64,000 nucleotides of DNA from assembly GCA_030704615.1 (NCBI GenBank), contig CM060731.1:21886001-21950000 (forward strand), written 5' to 3'. This document shows positions 1 to 12,100 of the stretch, piece by piece (positions within the stretch are counted from its first letter, which is position 1; every line of letters begins with the position of its first letter). The DNA comes from Takakia lepidozioides (Eukaryota; Streptophyta; Takakiopsida; Takakiales; Takakiaceae). The notes under the pieces are model-generated. The model ran no database searches. It saw only the letters and a list, made by a program, of their open reading frames with translations, and was not told the origin of the DNA. The position numbers were made by a program, and so were the translations under genes.

Positions 1-3000
1 ATTAAGAGTGGCCTCTTCTGTATTGTAATTTATGTCAGATTGGGACAGTAATGTGATCTCCTCTCGCAGAGGTGTAGAGGGAAAATGTCTGCTAAAGCCT
101 TGTTATTGTGGACCAATGCGAGTAAATTATTGACTTGATCGCTTGTATGTTGCAGTACCTTCCGTCTCACCTGGGAATCCATATGTTGGTAAGTTGTTTT
201 TTCTCAGGACCTTGTTGGTGTATTGTTCTGTTTTGTTGAAATATGTGGTTCAACCTTCTTTTTGCAATGTTTTGTGTTAAAATCGTGAGGCAGATGAACT
301 GTGCTCAAGTCCAAGTTGTACACGAGCAATGTAGTCTCTAATCTATTTCTGTTCGTTGACTGGGACGCTCCTCTCAAAATTGATCCATTGAGAGTGGCCT
401 CTTCTGTTTTTTAGTTTATGTCAGATTGGGACAGTAATGTGATCTCCTCTCACAGAGGTGTAGAGTCACAGAGGTGTAGAGGGAAAACGTCTGCTAAAGT
501 CTTGTTATTGTGGACCTATATGAGTAAATTATTGACTTGATCGCTTGTATACTGCAGTATCTTCCGTTTCACCTGGAAATCCATCCGTTTCGCCTGCAGT
601 ATCTTCCGTTCCTGTTGGTAAGTTGTTTTTACTCAGGACCTTGTTGGTGTATTGGTCTTTTTTGTTCAAATATGTGGATTCAACTTTCGTTGTGCAATGT
701 TTTGTGTTAAAATGTTAAAACTATGAGGCAGATGAACTGTGCTCCGAGTCCAAGTTGCACTCGACCAATGTAGTCCCTGATCTAATTTGTTTGTTGACTC
801 GGACGCTTTTCTCAATGTTGATCCATTAAGAGTGGCCTCTTCTGTATTGTAGTTTACGTCTGATTGGGCCAGCAATGTAGCCCCTGATCTATTTCTGTTC
901 GTTGACTGGGACTCATCTCTCAAAATTGATACATTAAGATTGGCCTATTCATTATTGTAGCTTATATCAGATTGGGACAATGTGATCCCTTCTCGCAGAG
1001 GTGCAGGGAAAATGTCCCTCGAAGCCTTATTATTGTGGACCGAGTGAATTATTGACTTGATCGTTTGTATGTTGCAGGGCCATCTGCTGCACCTGGAAAT
1101 CCATATAAAGGTCACTGTCTCTGCCCCGGACCTTTTCAATCTATGCTTGTATCTTGGCCAAATTTGTGGCTTCAAGCATATTTCTGCTTCAATTGAATGA
1201 ATTTTATTTGTATGATGAGGCAGATGAATAGTTCGAGTTGTACCAGCGCAATGTACTATATGGAGATTAGGGTTTATTATTTTATTCCCGTGTGTTTTAA
1301 TTTGGAGGCCTCATCGAAATTACTCCATTGAGAGTGGCCTTTATTGTGCTCTTTGTCATGCCGTATTGGAGCATGGGTGTGATCTTTGTCCACAGAAGTG
1401 GAGAGGGAAAGCTTCTGGGGTATTTATCTTAGTGGTCCTGCGTCAGTAAATGATGGACTTTGATTGTTTGTATGTTACAGGGCCATCAGCCGCACCTGGA
1501 AATCCATATAAAGGTTGATATCTTTGCTCAGGAACTTTTCAATTGAAATCTCCAATTTGCACAAATATTTGGCTTGAAGTCTCGTCTTTAAATTATGGAT
1601 TGGTTTAGAGGGGTTTTGTCATCGTGTACCTGTGTGAGTTCAATATGGACCTGATCGGTCGTATGTCACAGGCCCATCAGTTGCACCAGGAAACCCGTAT
1701 AAAGGTCAACTTTTATCCCAGGATATTTTCACTTTAAAGTCTTATTCACCCAAACATGTGGTTTCAAGCATTTTGTAAATTCTTGAGTGAAAACTTCTAG
1801 GGTCTTCATCGTTGTGTACCTGTGTGAGTAAATTCTGGACTTGATTATTTGTCTGATACAGTGCCATCAGCTGCTCCAGGAAATCCATATAAAGGTCAAT
1901 AGTGCTTCTCATGAACTTTCCACTCCAAATATCCATCTTGCCCCAATATGCGAGTTGAAGCACTTTCTGTAAATGACTAGGGGGAGGCTCCATCTACCCT
2001 TAATGGTCATGTAGTTGGTGTCGTATTGGAATAGCAGTATGGCCTGCTTGCTCACAGATAGGCAAAAATTTCTTATCTTTGTGGGCCAGTAATTGATGGT
2101 CGGTGTGTTGCAGGGCCATCTGCTGCACCTGGAAATCCGTATGTTGGTCAGTATCTTTGCTCACGACCTTTTCAGTCTACGGTCGTAGTACTGAAATACG
2201 TGGGATCAAGCAGTTTTTGTCTTGATTGGAGTTGTCTGTTTGTTTGGTTGGTTGTTTGGTTTCCTAAATATGTGGTTCCCAGCGTTTTTTTAATCTTTGG
2301 TTTGAGGATAATGTCTGTTCTCAGTTCAAGCAATATGAGAGCAATCTTGTCTAGGAAAGCTCCTTGTAATCAATTCTGTTACTTGTCGACTCGGAAGACT
2401 TTCTGAGTTGATGCATTTAGAGTGGTCTTTATTGTGCTCTAGTTTACATTGTACTCTAGCAACAAATGTGGTCTGTCAAGACAAGCTTATTGAAAAGACC
2501 TATCATGGTTGACCTTCGTGAGTAAACGATAAACTTGATGGTTTGTATGTTGCAGGGCCATCTGCTGCACCTGGAAATCCATATGTTGGTCAGTATCGTC
2601 ACTCAGTACCTGCTAGTGAATAGCTTTAATTTGCACAAACCTTTATTTTTACTTTTACTTCTACAGTTCTAATTTGCCCACATGGGTGTTCAAACAGTGT
2701 TTGTCATTATTGCAAGTGTGGAACAGCAACGTGGCCTCCTTTCTAACCAAGGTGTAGATGGAAAACTTTTGGGGATGACTTTTCATCGTGTAACTTAATG
2801 TGTAAGATTGATTGGTTTGTATACTGCAGGGCCATCGGCTGCTCCAGGAAATCCATATGTTGGTCAGTATCTGTGCTCAGGACCTTTCCAGATTACAGTT
2901 CTAATATGCCCAAACATGTCTGTTCAAAACAGTTTCTCTCTTTATTGAAACTGTTTGGTCTGCACATCATGAGACAGATAGAGTGTCTTTTCGTAGTACG

Positions 3001-3143
3001 AGAGCAATGTAGTCTGTGGAGAATGAAAGCTACTTGGGGTGGACAGAAATTTTTTGGGGATTACTTTTGATGGCATAACTCAATGTTGGTTGGTTTGTAT
3101 TCTTCAGGGCCATCGGCTGCTCCAGCCGGAAATCCATATGTTG
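1..3143 (+). repeat. Older, diverged exon-intron repeat units
   Basis: Ten microexons lie here with irregular spacing (402, 520, 403, 191, 190, 252, 442, 274 and 278 bp). Their introns share diverged copies of the same blocks, for example the block near 1-115 that recurs near 385-520 and 828-1020. Encoded peptides vary (VPSVSPGNPYV, GPSAAPGNPYK, GPSVAPGNPYK, GPSAAPGNPYV). The exon at 558 holds a fused double repeat of 60 nt. This looks like the ancestral, decaying part of the array. Confidence 0.7.
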
Positions 3144-6100
3144 GTCAGTATCTGTGCTTGGGACCTTTTCAGTCTATGGTTCTAGTCCACTCTGAGATAT
3201 GTGGGTTCAAGCATTTTTTTCTTAGTTGAAACTGTTTGGTTGTAGACGGAAAAAATTTGGGATTACTTTTCGTGGTGTTTGTCAATGTGTGACGTTGATT
3301 GGTTTGTATTCTTCAGGGACATCAGCTCCAGCCGGAAATCCATATGTTGGTCAGTATCTGTGCTTGGGACCTTTTCAGTCTATGGTTCTAGTCCACTCTG
3401 AGATATGTGGGTTCAAGCATTTTTTTCTTAGTTGAAACTGTTTGGTTGTAGACGGAAAATTTTTGGGCTTACTTTTCGTTGTGTTTGTCAATGTGTGGCG
3501 TTGATTGGTTTGTATTCTTCAGGGACATCAGCTCCAGCCGGAAATCCATATGTTGGTCAGTATCTGTGCTTGGGACCTTTTCAGTCTATGGTTCTAGTCC
3601 ACCCTGAGATATGTGGGTTCAAGCATTTTTTTCTTAGTGGAAACTGTTTGGTTGTAGGCCGAAATTTTTTGGGATTACTTTTCGTGGTGTTTGTCAATGT
3701 GTGACGTTGATTGGTTTGTATTCTTCAGGGACATCAGCTCCAGCCGGAAATCCATATGTTGGTCAGTATCTGTGCTTGGGACCTTTTCAGTCTATGGTTC
3801 TAGTCCACTCTGAGATATGTGGGTTCAAGCATTTTTTTCTTAGTTGAAACTGTTTGGTTGTAGAAGGAATAATTTTGTGATTACTTTTCGTCGTGTTTCT
3901 CAATGTGTGGCGTTGATTGGTTTGTATTTTTCAGGGACATCAGCTCCAGCCGGAAATCCATATGTTGGTCAGTATCTTTGCTTGGGACCTTTCCAGTCTA
4001 TGGTTCTAGTCCACTCTGAGATATGTGGGTTCAGGCAGTTTTTTCTTAGTTGAAACTGTTTGGTTGTAGAAGGAATAATTTTGTGATTACTTTTCGTCGT
4101 ATTTCTCAATGTGTGGCGTTGATTGGTTTGTATTCTTCAGGGACCTCAGCTCCAGCCGGAAATCCATATGTCGGTGAGTATCTGTGCTTGGGACCTTTCC
4201 AGTCTATGGTTCTAGTCCACTCTGAGATATGTGGGTTCAAGCATTTTTTTCTTAGTGGAAACTGTTTGGTTGTAGAAGGAATAATTTTGTGATTACTTTT
4301 GATCGTATTTCTCAATGTGTGGCGTTGATTGGTTTGTATTCTTCAGGGACATCAGCTCCAGCCGGAAATCCATATGTTGGTCAGTATCTGTGCTTGGGAC
4401 CTTTTCAGTCTATGGTTCTAGTCCACTCTGAGATATGTGGGTTCAAGCATTTTTTTCTTAGTTGAAACTGTTTGGTTGTAGAAGGAATAAGTTGGTGATT
4501 ACTTTTCGTCGTGTTTCTCAATGTGTGGCGATGATTGGTTTGTATTTTTCAGGGACATCAGCTCCAGCCGGAAATCCATATGTTGGTCAGTATCTGTGTT
4601 TGGGACCTTTTCAGTCTATGGTTCTAGTCCACTCTGAGATATGTGGGGTCAAGCATTTTTTTCTTAGTGGAAACTGTTTGGTTGTTGGCCGAAAATTTTT
4701 GGGATTACTTTTCGTGGTGTTTGTCAATGTGTGACGTTGATTGGTTTGTATTCTTCAGGGACATCAGCTCCAGCCGGAAATCCATATGTTGGTCAGTATC
4801 TGTGCTTGGGACCTTTTCAGTCTATGGTTCTAGTCCACTCTGAGATATGTGGGTTCAAGCATTTTTTTTCTTAGTTGAAACTGTTTGGTTGTAGACGGAA
4901 AATTTTTGGGTTTACTTTTCGTGGTTTTTGTCAATGTGTGACGTTGATTGGTTTGTATTCTTCAGGGACATCAGCTCCAGCCGGAAATCCATATGTTGGT
5001 CAGTATCTGTGCTTGGGACCTTTTCAGTCTATGGTTCTAGTCCACTCTGAGATATGTGGGTTCAAGCATTGTTTTCTTAGTTGAAACTGTTTGGTTGTAG
5101 AAGGAATAATTTTGTGATTACTTTTCGTCGTGTTTCTCAATGTGTGGCGTTGATTGGTTTGTATTTTTCAGGGACATCAGCTCCAGCCGGAAATCCATAT
5201 GTTGGTCAGTATCTTTGCTTGGGACCTTTCCAGTCTATGGTTCTAGTCCACTCTGAGATATGTGGGTTCAGGCAGTTTTTTCTTAGTTGAAACTGTTTGG
5301 TTGTAGAAGGAATAATTTTGTGATTACTTTTCGTCGTATTTCTCAATGTGTGGCGTTGATTGGTTTGTATTCTTCAGGGACCTCAGCTCCAGCCGGAAAT
5401 CCATATGTCGGTGAGTATCTGTTCTTGGGACCTTTCCAGTCTATGGTTCTAGTCCACTCTGAGATATGTGGGTTCAAGCATTTGTTTCTGAGTGGAAACT
5501 GTTTGGTTGTAGAAGGAATAATTTTGTGATTACTTTTGATCGTATTTCTCAATGTGTGGCGTTGATTGGTTTGTATTCTTCAGGGACATCAGCTCCAGCC
5601 GGAAATCCATATGTTGGTCAGTATCTGTGCTTGGGACCTTTTCAGTCTATGGTTCTAGTCCACTCTGAGATATGTGGGTTCAAGCATTTTTTTCTTAGTT
5701 GAAACTGTTTGGTTGTAGAAGGAATAAGTTGGTGATTACTTTTCGTCGTGTTTCTCAATGTGTGGCGATGATTGGTTTGTATTTTTCAGGGACATCAGCT
5801 CCAGCCGGAAATCCATATGTTGGTCAGTATCTGTGTTTGGGACCTTTTCAGTCTATGGTTCTAGTCCACTCTGAGATATGTGGGGTCAAGCATTTTTTTC
5901 TTAGTGGAAACTGTTTGGTTGTTGGCCGAAAATTTTTGGGATTACTTTTCGTTGTGTTTGTCAATGTGTGACGTTGATTGGTTTGTATTCTTCAGGGACA
6001 TCAGCTCCAGCCGGAAATCCATATGTTGGTCAGTATCTTTGCTTGGGACCTTTTCAGTCTATGGTTCTAGTCCACTCTGAGATATGTGGGTTCAAGCATT

Positions 6101-9100
6101 TTTTTTCTTAGTTGAAACTGTTTGGTTGTAGACGGAAAATTTTTGGGTTTACTTTTCGTGGTTTTTGTCAATGTGTGACGTTGATTGGTTTTTATTCTTC
6201 AGGGACATCAGCTCCAGCCGGAAATCCATATGTCGGTGAGTATCTTTGCTTGGGACCTTTCCAGTCTATGGTTCTAGTCCACTCTGAGATATGTGGGTTC
6301 AAGCATTTTTTTCTTAGTGGAAACTGTTTGGTTGTAGAAGGAATAATTTTGTGATTACTTTTCGTTGTGTTTGTCAATGTGTGACGTTGATTGGTTTGTA
6401 TTCTTGAGGGACATCAGCCCCAGCCGGAAATCCATATGTTGGTCAGTATCTGTGCTTGGGACCTTTTCAGTCTATGGTTCTAGTCCACTCTGAGATATGT
6501 GGGTTCAAGCATTTTTTTCTTAGTTGAAATTGTTTGGTTGTAGAAGGAATAATTTTGTGATTACTTTTCGTCGTGTTTCTCAATGTGTGGCGTTGATTGG
6601 TTTGTATTTTTCAGGGACATCAGCTCCAGCCGGAAATCCATATGTTGGTCAGTATCTGTGCTTGGGACCTTTTCAGTCTATGGTTCTAGTCCACTCTGAG
6701 ATATGTGGGATCAAGCATTTGTTTCTTAGTTGAAACTGTTTGGTTGTAGAAGGAATAATTTTGTGATTACTTTTCGTCGTATTTCTCAATGTGTGGCGTT
6801 GATTGGTTTGTATTCTTCAGGGACATCAGCTCCAGCCGGAAATCCATATGTCGGTGAGTATCTTTGCTTGGGACCTTTCCAGTCTATGGTTCTAGTCCAC
6901 TCTGAGATATGTGGGTTCAAGCATTTTTTTCTTAGTGGAAACTGTTTGGTTGTAGGCCGAAATTTTTTGGGATTACTTTTCGTGGTGTTTGTCAATGTGT
7001 GACGTTGATTGGTTTGTATTCTTCAGGGACATCAGCTCCAGCCGGAAATCCATATGTTGGTCAGTATCTGTGCTTGGGACCTTTTCAGTCTATGGTTCTA
7101 GTCCACTCTGAGATATGTGGGTTCAAGCATTTTTTTCTTAGTTGAAACTGTTTGGTTGGAGAAGGAATAATTTGGTGATTACTTTTCGTCGTGTTTCTCA
7201 ATGTGTGGCGATGATTGGTTTGTATTTTTCAGGGACATCAGCTCCAGCCGGAAATCCATATGTTGGTCAGTATCTGTGCTTGGGACCTTTTCAGTCTATG
7301 GTTCTAGTCCACTCTCAGATATGTGGTTTCAAGCATTTTTTTCTTAGTTGAAACTGTTTGGTTGTAGACGGAGAATTTTTGGGATTACTTTTCGTGGTGT
7401 TTGTCAATGTGTGACGTTGATTGGTTTGTATTCTTCAGGGACATCAGCCCCAGCCGGGAATCCATATGTTGGTCAGTATCTGTGCTTGGGACCTTTTCAG
7501 TCTATGGTTCTAGTCCACTCTGAGATATGTGGGTTCCAGCATATTTTTCTTTGTTGAAACTGTTTGGTTGTAGAAAGAATAATTTTGTGATTAGTTTTCG
7601 TCGTGTTTCTCAATGTGTGGCGTTGATTGGTTTGTATTCTTCAGGGACATCAGCTCCAGCCGGAAATCCATATGTTGGTCAGTATCTGTTCTTGGGACCT
7701 TTTCAGTCTATGGTTCTAGTCCACTCTGAGATATATGGGTTCAAGCATTTTTTTCTTAGTTGAAACTGTTTGGTTGTAGAAGGAATAATTTTGTGATTAC
7801 TTTTTGTCGTATTTCTCAATGTGTCGCGTTGATTGATTTGTATTCTTCAGGGACATCAGCTCCAGCCGGAAATCCATATGTTGGTCAGTATCTGTGCTTG
7901 GGACCTTTTCAGTCTATGGTTCTAGTTCACTCTCAGATATGTGGGTTCAAGCTTTTATTTCTTAGTTGAAACTGTTTGGTTGTAGCCCGAAAATTTTTGG
8001 GATTACTTTTCGTTGTGTTTGTCAATGTGTGACGTTGATTTGTTTGTATTCTTCAGGGACATCAGCTCCAGCCGGAAATCCATATGTTGGTCAGTATCTG
8101 TGCTTGTAACCTTGTCAGTCTATGGTTCTAGTCCACTCTGAGATATGTGGGTTCAAGCATTTTTTTTTTAGTGGAAACTGTTTGGTTGTAGACGGAAAAT
8201 TTTTGGGATTACTTTTCGTGGTGTTTGTCAATGTGTGACGTTGATTGGTTTGTATTCTTCAGGGACATCAGCCCCAGCCGGAAATCCATATGTTGGTCAG
8301 TATCTTTGCTTGGGACCTTTTCAGTCTATGGTTCTAGTCCACTCTGAGATATGTGGGTTCAAGCAGTTTTTTCTTAGTTGAAACTGTTTTGTTGTAGATG
8401 TACTCGTAAGACATTGTTTGCCGTAGCCTTGTGGCCATTGACCCCACGCCCTGTTTGAGCGGGACGTAAAGGGAAAGAAACTACCTTTGTCAGGGGCTGA
8501 CGCCGGTAGTTTGTTTTACCTCGGAATAAACAGTTGAGCTGTGATTTCCAGATAGCTTCCAGAAATCTCTTCACACAAGCATCAATCTGATGTGTGTGAT
8601 TTGCCCAATAGCTAGACCCTAAAAGAGCCTGGGCTTTTGGTTCAGCCTCAAGATTTTCAAAGTTGTTAAACAGAGGTACAGGCACAATTTCCTTGATGGA
8701 ATTGAAGAGGGTGTCCCATTGGTGAGAGTACCCAGGACAATGAATCAGGAAGTGAATATTGTCTTCAGGTTGCCCACACAACGGGCACTTACGTTTAGAT
8801 GCTCAATTGCTTCCGCAATCTCAGAGGAACTAATGGGAGCATTATAACCCTTTAAAATATACTACAGTTCATCAGGGCTGTCTTGAATCATAGACAGAGT
8901 TCTTTCTAGCATGTCATTCCATTCTTCAGAAAACCCCTCGCTGCTAGAACTAGAATTAAGTGTACTGTAGTGGGTTTCAAAGGTGTTGACAATGTCAGCC
9001 GTTGAAGTCACCACTGCACCCTTAGGGGTCCTCAGCGCTTGTACTTGCGGACAATTTTTCGGCTTGTACAGACGTTGAAGGGCCAACCAGAATTTCTTGC

Positions 9101-12100
9101 CATTACCACCGTGGTGGTTTGAGTTTATTTCCCCGTATAACTTATCCCAATATAGTTTCTTCTGAGACCTTACAAGCTGATTGATATCTTTGCGGAGCTG
9201 GTAGTACCTAACCCAAAGGTCATTATTGACTTTCATTCTGCAGCACTCTTTATAGAGGGCTCGTCTCTTGGCAATCTTGAGTGTGATCTCATCGGTCCAC
9301 CAATTAACAGCTCTACCGCAGACAATTAGTGTCCTCCCAATGATCTTTTCAGCCACAGAAGAGACGAAACTCTCCCAAGAGTCCTCCGCTCTTTCGACTT
9401 CATTTCTTGCATTGCCAGCGCAAGATTGAAGGTCTTGGAGCGAATGGACAAAGTTGGGCAGAGCCTCTTGCAAGGCCTGGACATACTCAGCCTTGACCTC
9501 TTCATTTCCGGATTTCTCAATGCGCCATTTCTGGATCGAACGTGTCACAGATCTCTTGGTGTTGGGGAAACACCTTTTGATCTCAGTCCAAACCAGAAAG
9601 TTGTCAGAGGTACCAATATCAGTTCTGTCAATTAACACATTGGCACACTGGGGAAACAGACTCTTGTCCACTATGATATAATGCACAATGGATCGTTCCC
9701 CAGTTTGGGCTTTCTCACGGGTTCACTTCACCTGGTCACCTTTTGACCTATTGTTCAGGGTCGAAAGCTGAAGCTCTTCCAGACAGTTAATTAACCGTCT
9801 TCCATTAGAGTTCAGCTCGTCCTCACTAAAAGGTCCGATGATATCATCCTGGTGAAGACCTTTACCCACCCGGGCATTGAAGTCACCCAATAAGACCACC
9901 TGGCCCTTGGCAAGGAACTTAGCACAGTCCAGCTTTACGTCTTCGAAGGCTTTATCTGCGTCAGCACTAAGGGTCCCCACTGTGGGCATGTAAACACAGC
10001 CCACAAAGAGGTCCTTCCTACTCACGCTGCCCTTCAATTTCAGTTTCACCCAGATACTGTGCTCATACCGCAAATCCTTGTTGATAATTTCACAATTGTC
10101 ACACAAGAAATCTCGGACAAAGAAGCCAACACCTTTTTGCCCACGCTTGGCGGAGGTCGCCTTACGCGCACACATCTTGCCAAACCAACGGTAGCCGTTG
10201 ACATCTCCAACCAGTTTGTCCAAAGTTTCCCATGTCTCTTGCCCAGGACAGATATAAATACCATTTGACTGAAGAACTTGTCCCACTTCAAATTGTTTCC
10301 TTTGGTTAGTCAACCCCAAGAAGTTGAAAGTGCCCAGCCGCAAGCCAGCCTTTTGCATATGGATTGTTTGCCGTCTAGGGAGCCTATGATTGCTCCTGGA
10401 TGACCAACCGCTCTGCAAAGGGGGATCAGTTGCCCCATGTGTAGATTTTGGGCGTCTAGAGTAAACTTTAAGGATTGGCAAACCATTCAGAGTGCCAAAT
10501 CCTTCAGGCGAAGATTTAATTCTTCTCGAGTAAACCTTAAGGATTGGCAATCCATTCAGAGTGCCAAATCCTTCAGGTTCCTGATGCTCCGCCTCAGCAC
10601 ACATAGGGCCAACTAACCTGTCTGGCTGCTTGGTATCAATCTCTTCCAGGGCTTCAAACCGGTTAAAAACTTTGAAGTTGAAGTTCCCACACTTGACTGT
10701 CTTCCTAGAGTGCCCGTTTGAATCACCAATGTCTAAGACTGCCCTCCAACCAGTCAAGGGGCGAATTTCTTTGAAACTGATTTGATGTGGGATTCTATAG
10801 CAGATTTAGGCAATGAAACCTTCAAAGTAGCTCTGTTATCCAATCTGGAGATGGTGCCATTAGCCACATAATCCAAGCCTAAGCTGGAGCAGGTAGTTTT
10901 AAAGGACACATCGTCCATCCTGGGATTCACCCCAAAAACTACACATGAAACTCTAGATTTGGCATAAGTAACCATTTCCCAGGAATGACCCTGAGTAGTG
11001 TTATTATCGGAATGGCCAAATATTTCTTCTGTATTCGCAGGCTGTAAGTTTAAGCACAAGAACCAACCCTAGCCCAAGTGCCGAGCATGCTAGGCAGAGC
11101 ATGCAACTGCCTATTTTGGGCGGAGGGGCTGCCCCCAAGTGGTAGGGGTCCGCTTGTTACCATTCAGAGATCATCACTCCAAACATGTAGACATGTTCTA
11201 AAGAGGGAGAGGCCCCAGACTCTCCAACTAAATCCAATGTACTACCTTACCCAAAGCAGAGTGCTTCAGGTCAAAAAAAACCAAGACACGAGGTCGCAAG
11301 GCTGGCATTTAGTCACAGAGACATTTATCTACTCCCATTTCAAGTCCACCCAATGTCATGGCTTCCTAGAGGGCAGGGAGGAATGTTTTGTTGTAGATGG
11401 AAAAACTTTGGGACTACTTTTCGTTGTGTTTCTCAATGTGTGACGTTGATTGGTTTGTATTCTTCAGGGACATCAGCTCCAGCCGGAAATCCATATGTTT
11501 GTCAGTGTCTTTGCTTGGGACCTTTTCAGTCTATGGTTCTAGTCCACTCTCAGATATGTGGGTTCAAGCATTTTTTCTTAGTTGAAACTGTTTTGTTGTA
11601 GATGGAAAAATTTTGGGATTACTTTTTGTCGTTTCGCAATGTGTGACGTTGATTGATTTGTATTCTTCAGGGACATCAGCTCCAGCCGGAAATCCATATG
11701 TTGGTCAGTACCTTTGCTGGGGACCTTTTCAGTCTATGGTTCTAGTCCACTCTCAGATGTGGGTTCAAGCATTTTTTTCTTAGTTGAAACTGTTTGGTTG
11801 TAGAAGGAAAAATTTTGGGATTACTTTTCGTCGTGTTTCTCAATGTGTGATGTTGATTGGTTTGTATTCTTCAGGGACATCAGCTCCAGCCGGAAATCCA
11901 TATGTTGGTCAGTATCTGTGCTTGGGACCTTTTCGGTCTATGGTTCTAGTCCACTCTCAGATATGTGGGTTCAAACAGTTTTTTCTTAGTTGAAACTGTT
12001 TGGTTGTAGATTGTCAGGCAGAGTGTACTCGGCAGTTCAGTCTTTTGGAGAGAGCTCTGTCTTAATCAGCTGGTTGTTTGGTGACTGGGTGGCCTTCTGG

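Larger units (their letters stand above)
3144..8384 (+). repeat. 206-bp tandem array of exon+intron units (main block)
   Basis: Twenty-five successive units start their 33-nt exon at 3317, 3523, 3729 and so on to 8263, a mean period of 206.1 bp (33-nt exon plus about 173-nt intron). The exon is nearly invariant. Introns differ by a few positions and fall into sub-types (plain, guanine-rich 5' splice site gtgagt at 4141, 5378, 6203 and 6821, and a long-T variant). The uniformity implies recent expansion or homogenisation. Confidence 0.93.
8401..11383 (-). mobile_element. LINE family 1, internally deleted copy inserted antisense in the microexon array
   Basis: This 2,983-bp insertion has exact 16-bp target-site duplications. 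Removing it and one duplication restores an exon spacing of exactly 206 bp (8263 to 11468). Read on the minus strand it holds a 5' UTR, an ORF1-like region, an APE-type endonuclease and the start of the RT region. It then jumps, by an internal deletion of roughly 1.65 kb relative to the copy at 55.4-58.0 kb, to the C-terminal zinc-knuckle region. The 3' end is the family-typical caaacaatgtcttacgagta. ORF2 also has an in-frame stop. The copy is non-autonomous. Confidence 0.93.

Noticed and set aside
4106-6995. Minus-strand ORFs (MRNTIKSN / MTNTTKSN type) in the array
   Set aside because: Antisense shadows of the same repeat, with no independent splice or start context.
3226-7969. Series of plus-strand 69-90 aa ORFs beginning MKLFGCRR in every 206-bp unit
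   Set aside because: They read through splice acceptors, microexon and intron in one frame, end at the same TAG of the intron, and the unit length (206) is not a multiple of 3. They are by-products of the array.
3144-8384. CRISPR-like repeat-spacer array
   Set aside because: Both the 33-nt element and the 173-nt remainder are repeated, so there are no unique spacers. The context is eukaryotic and spliced.
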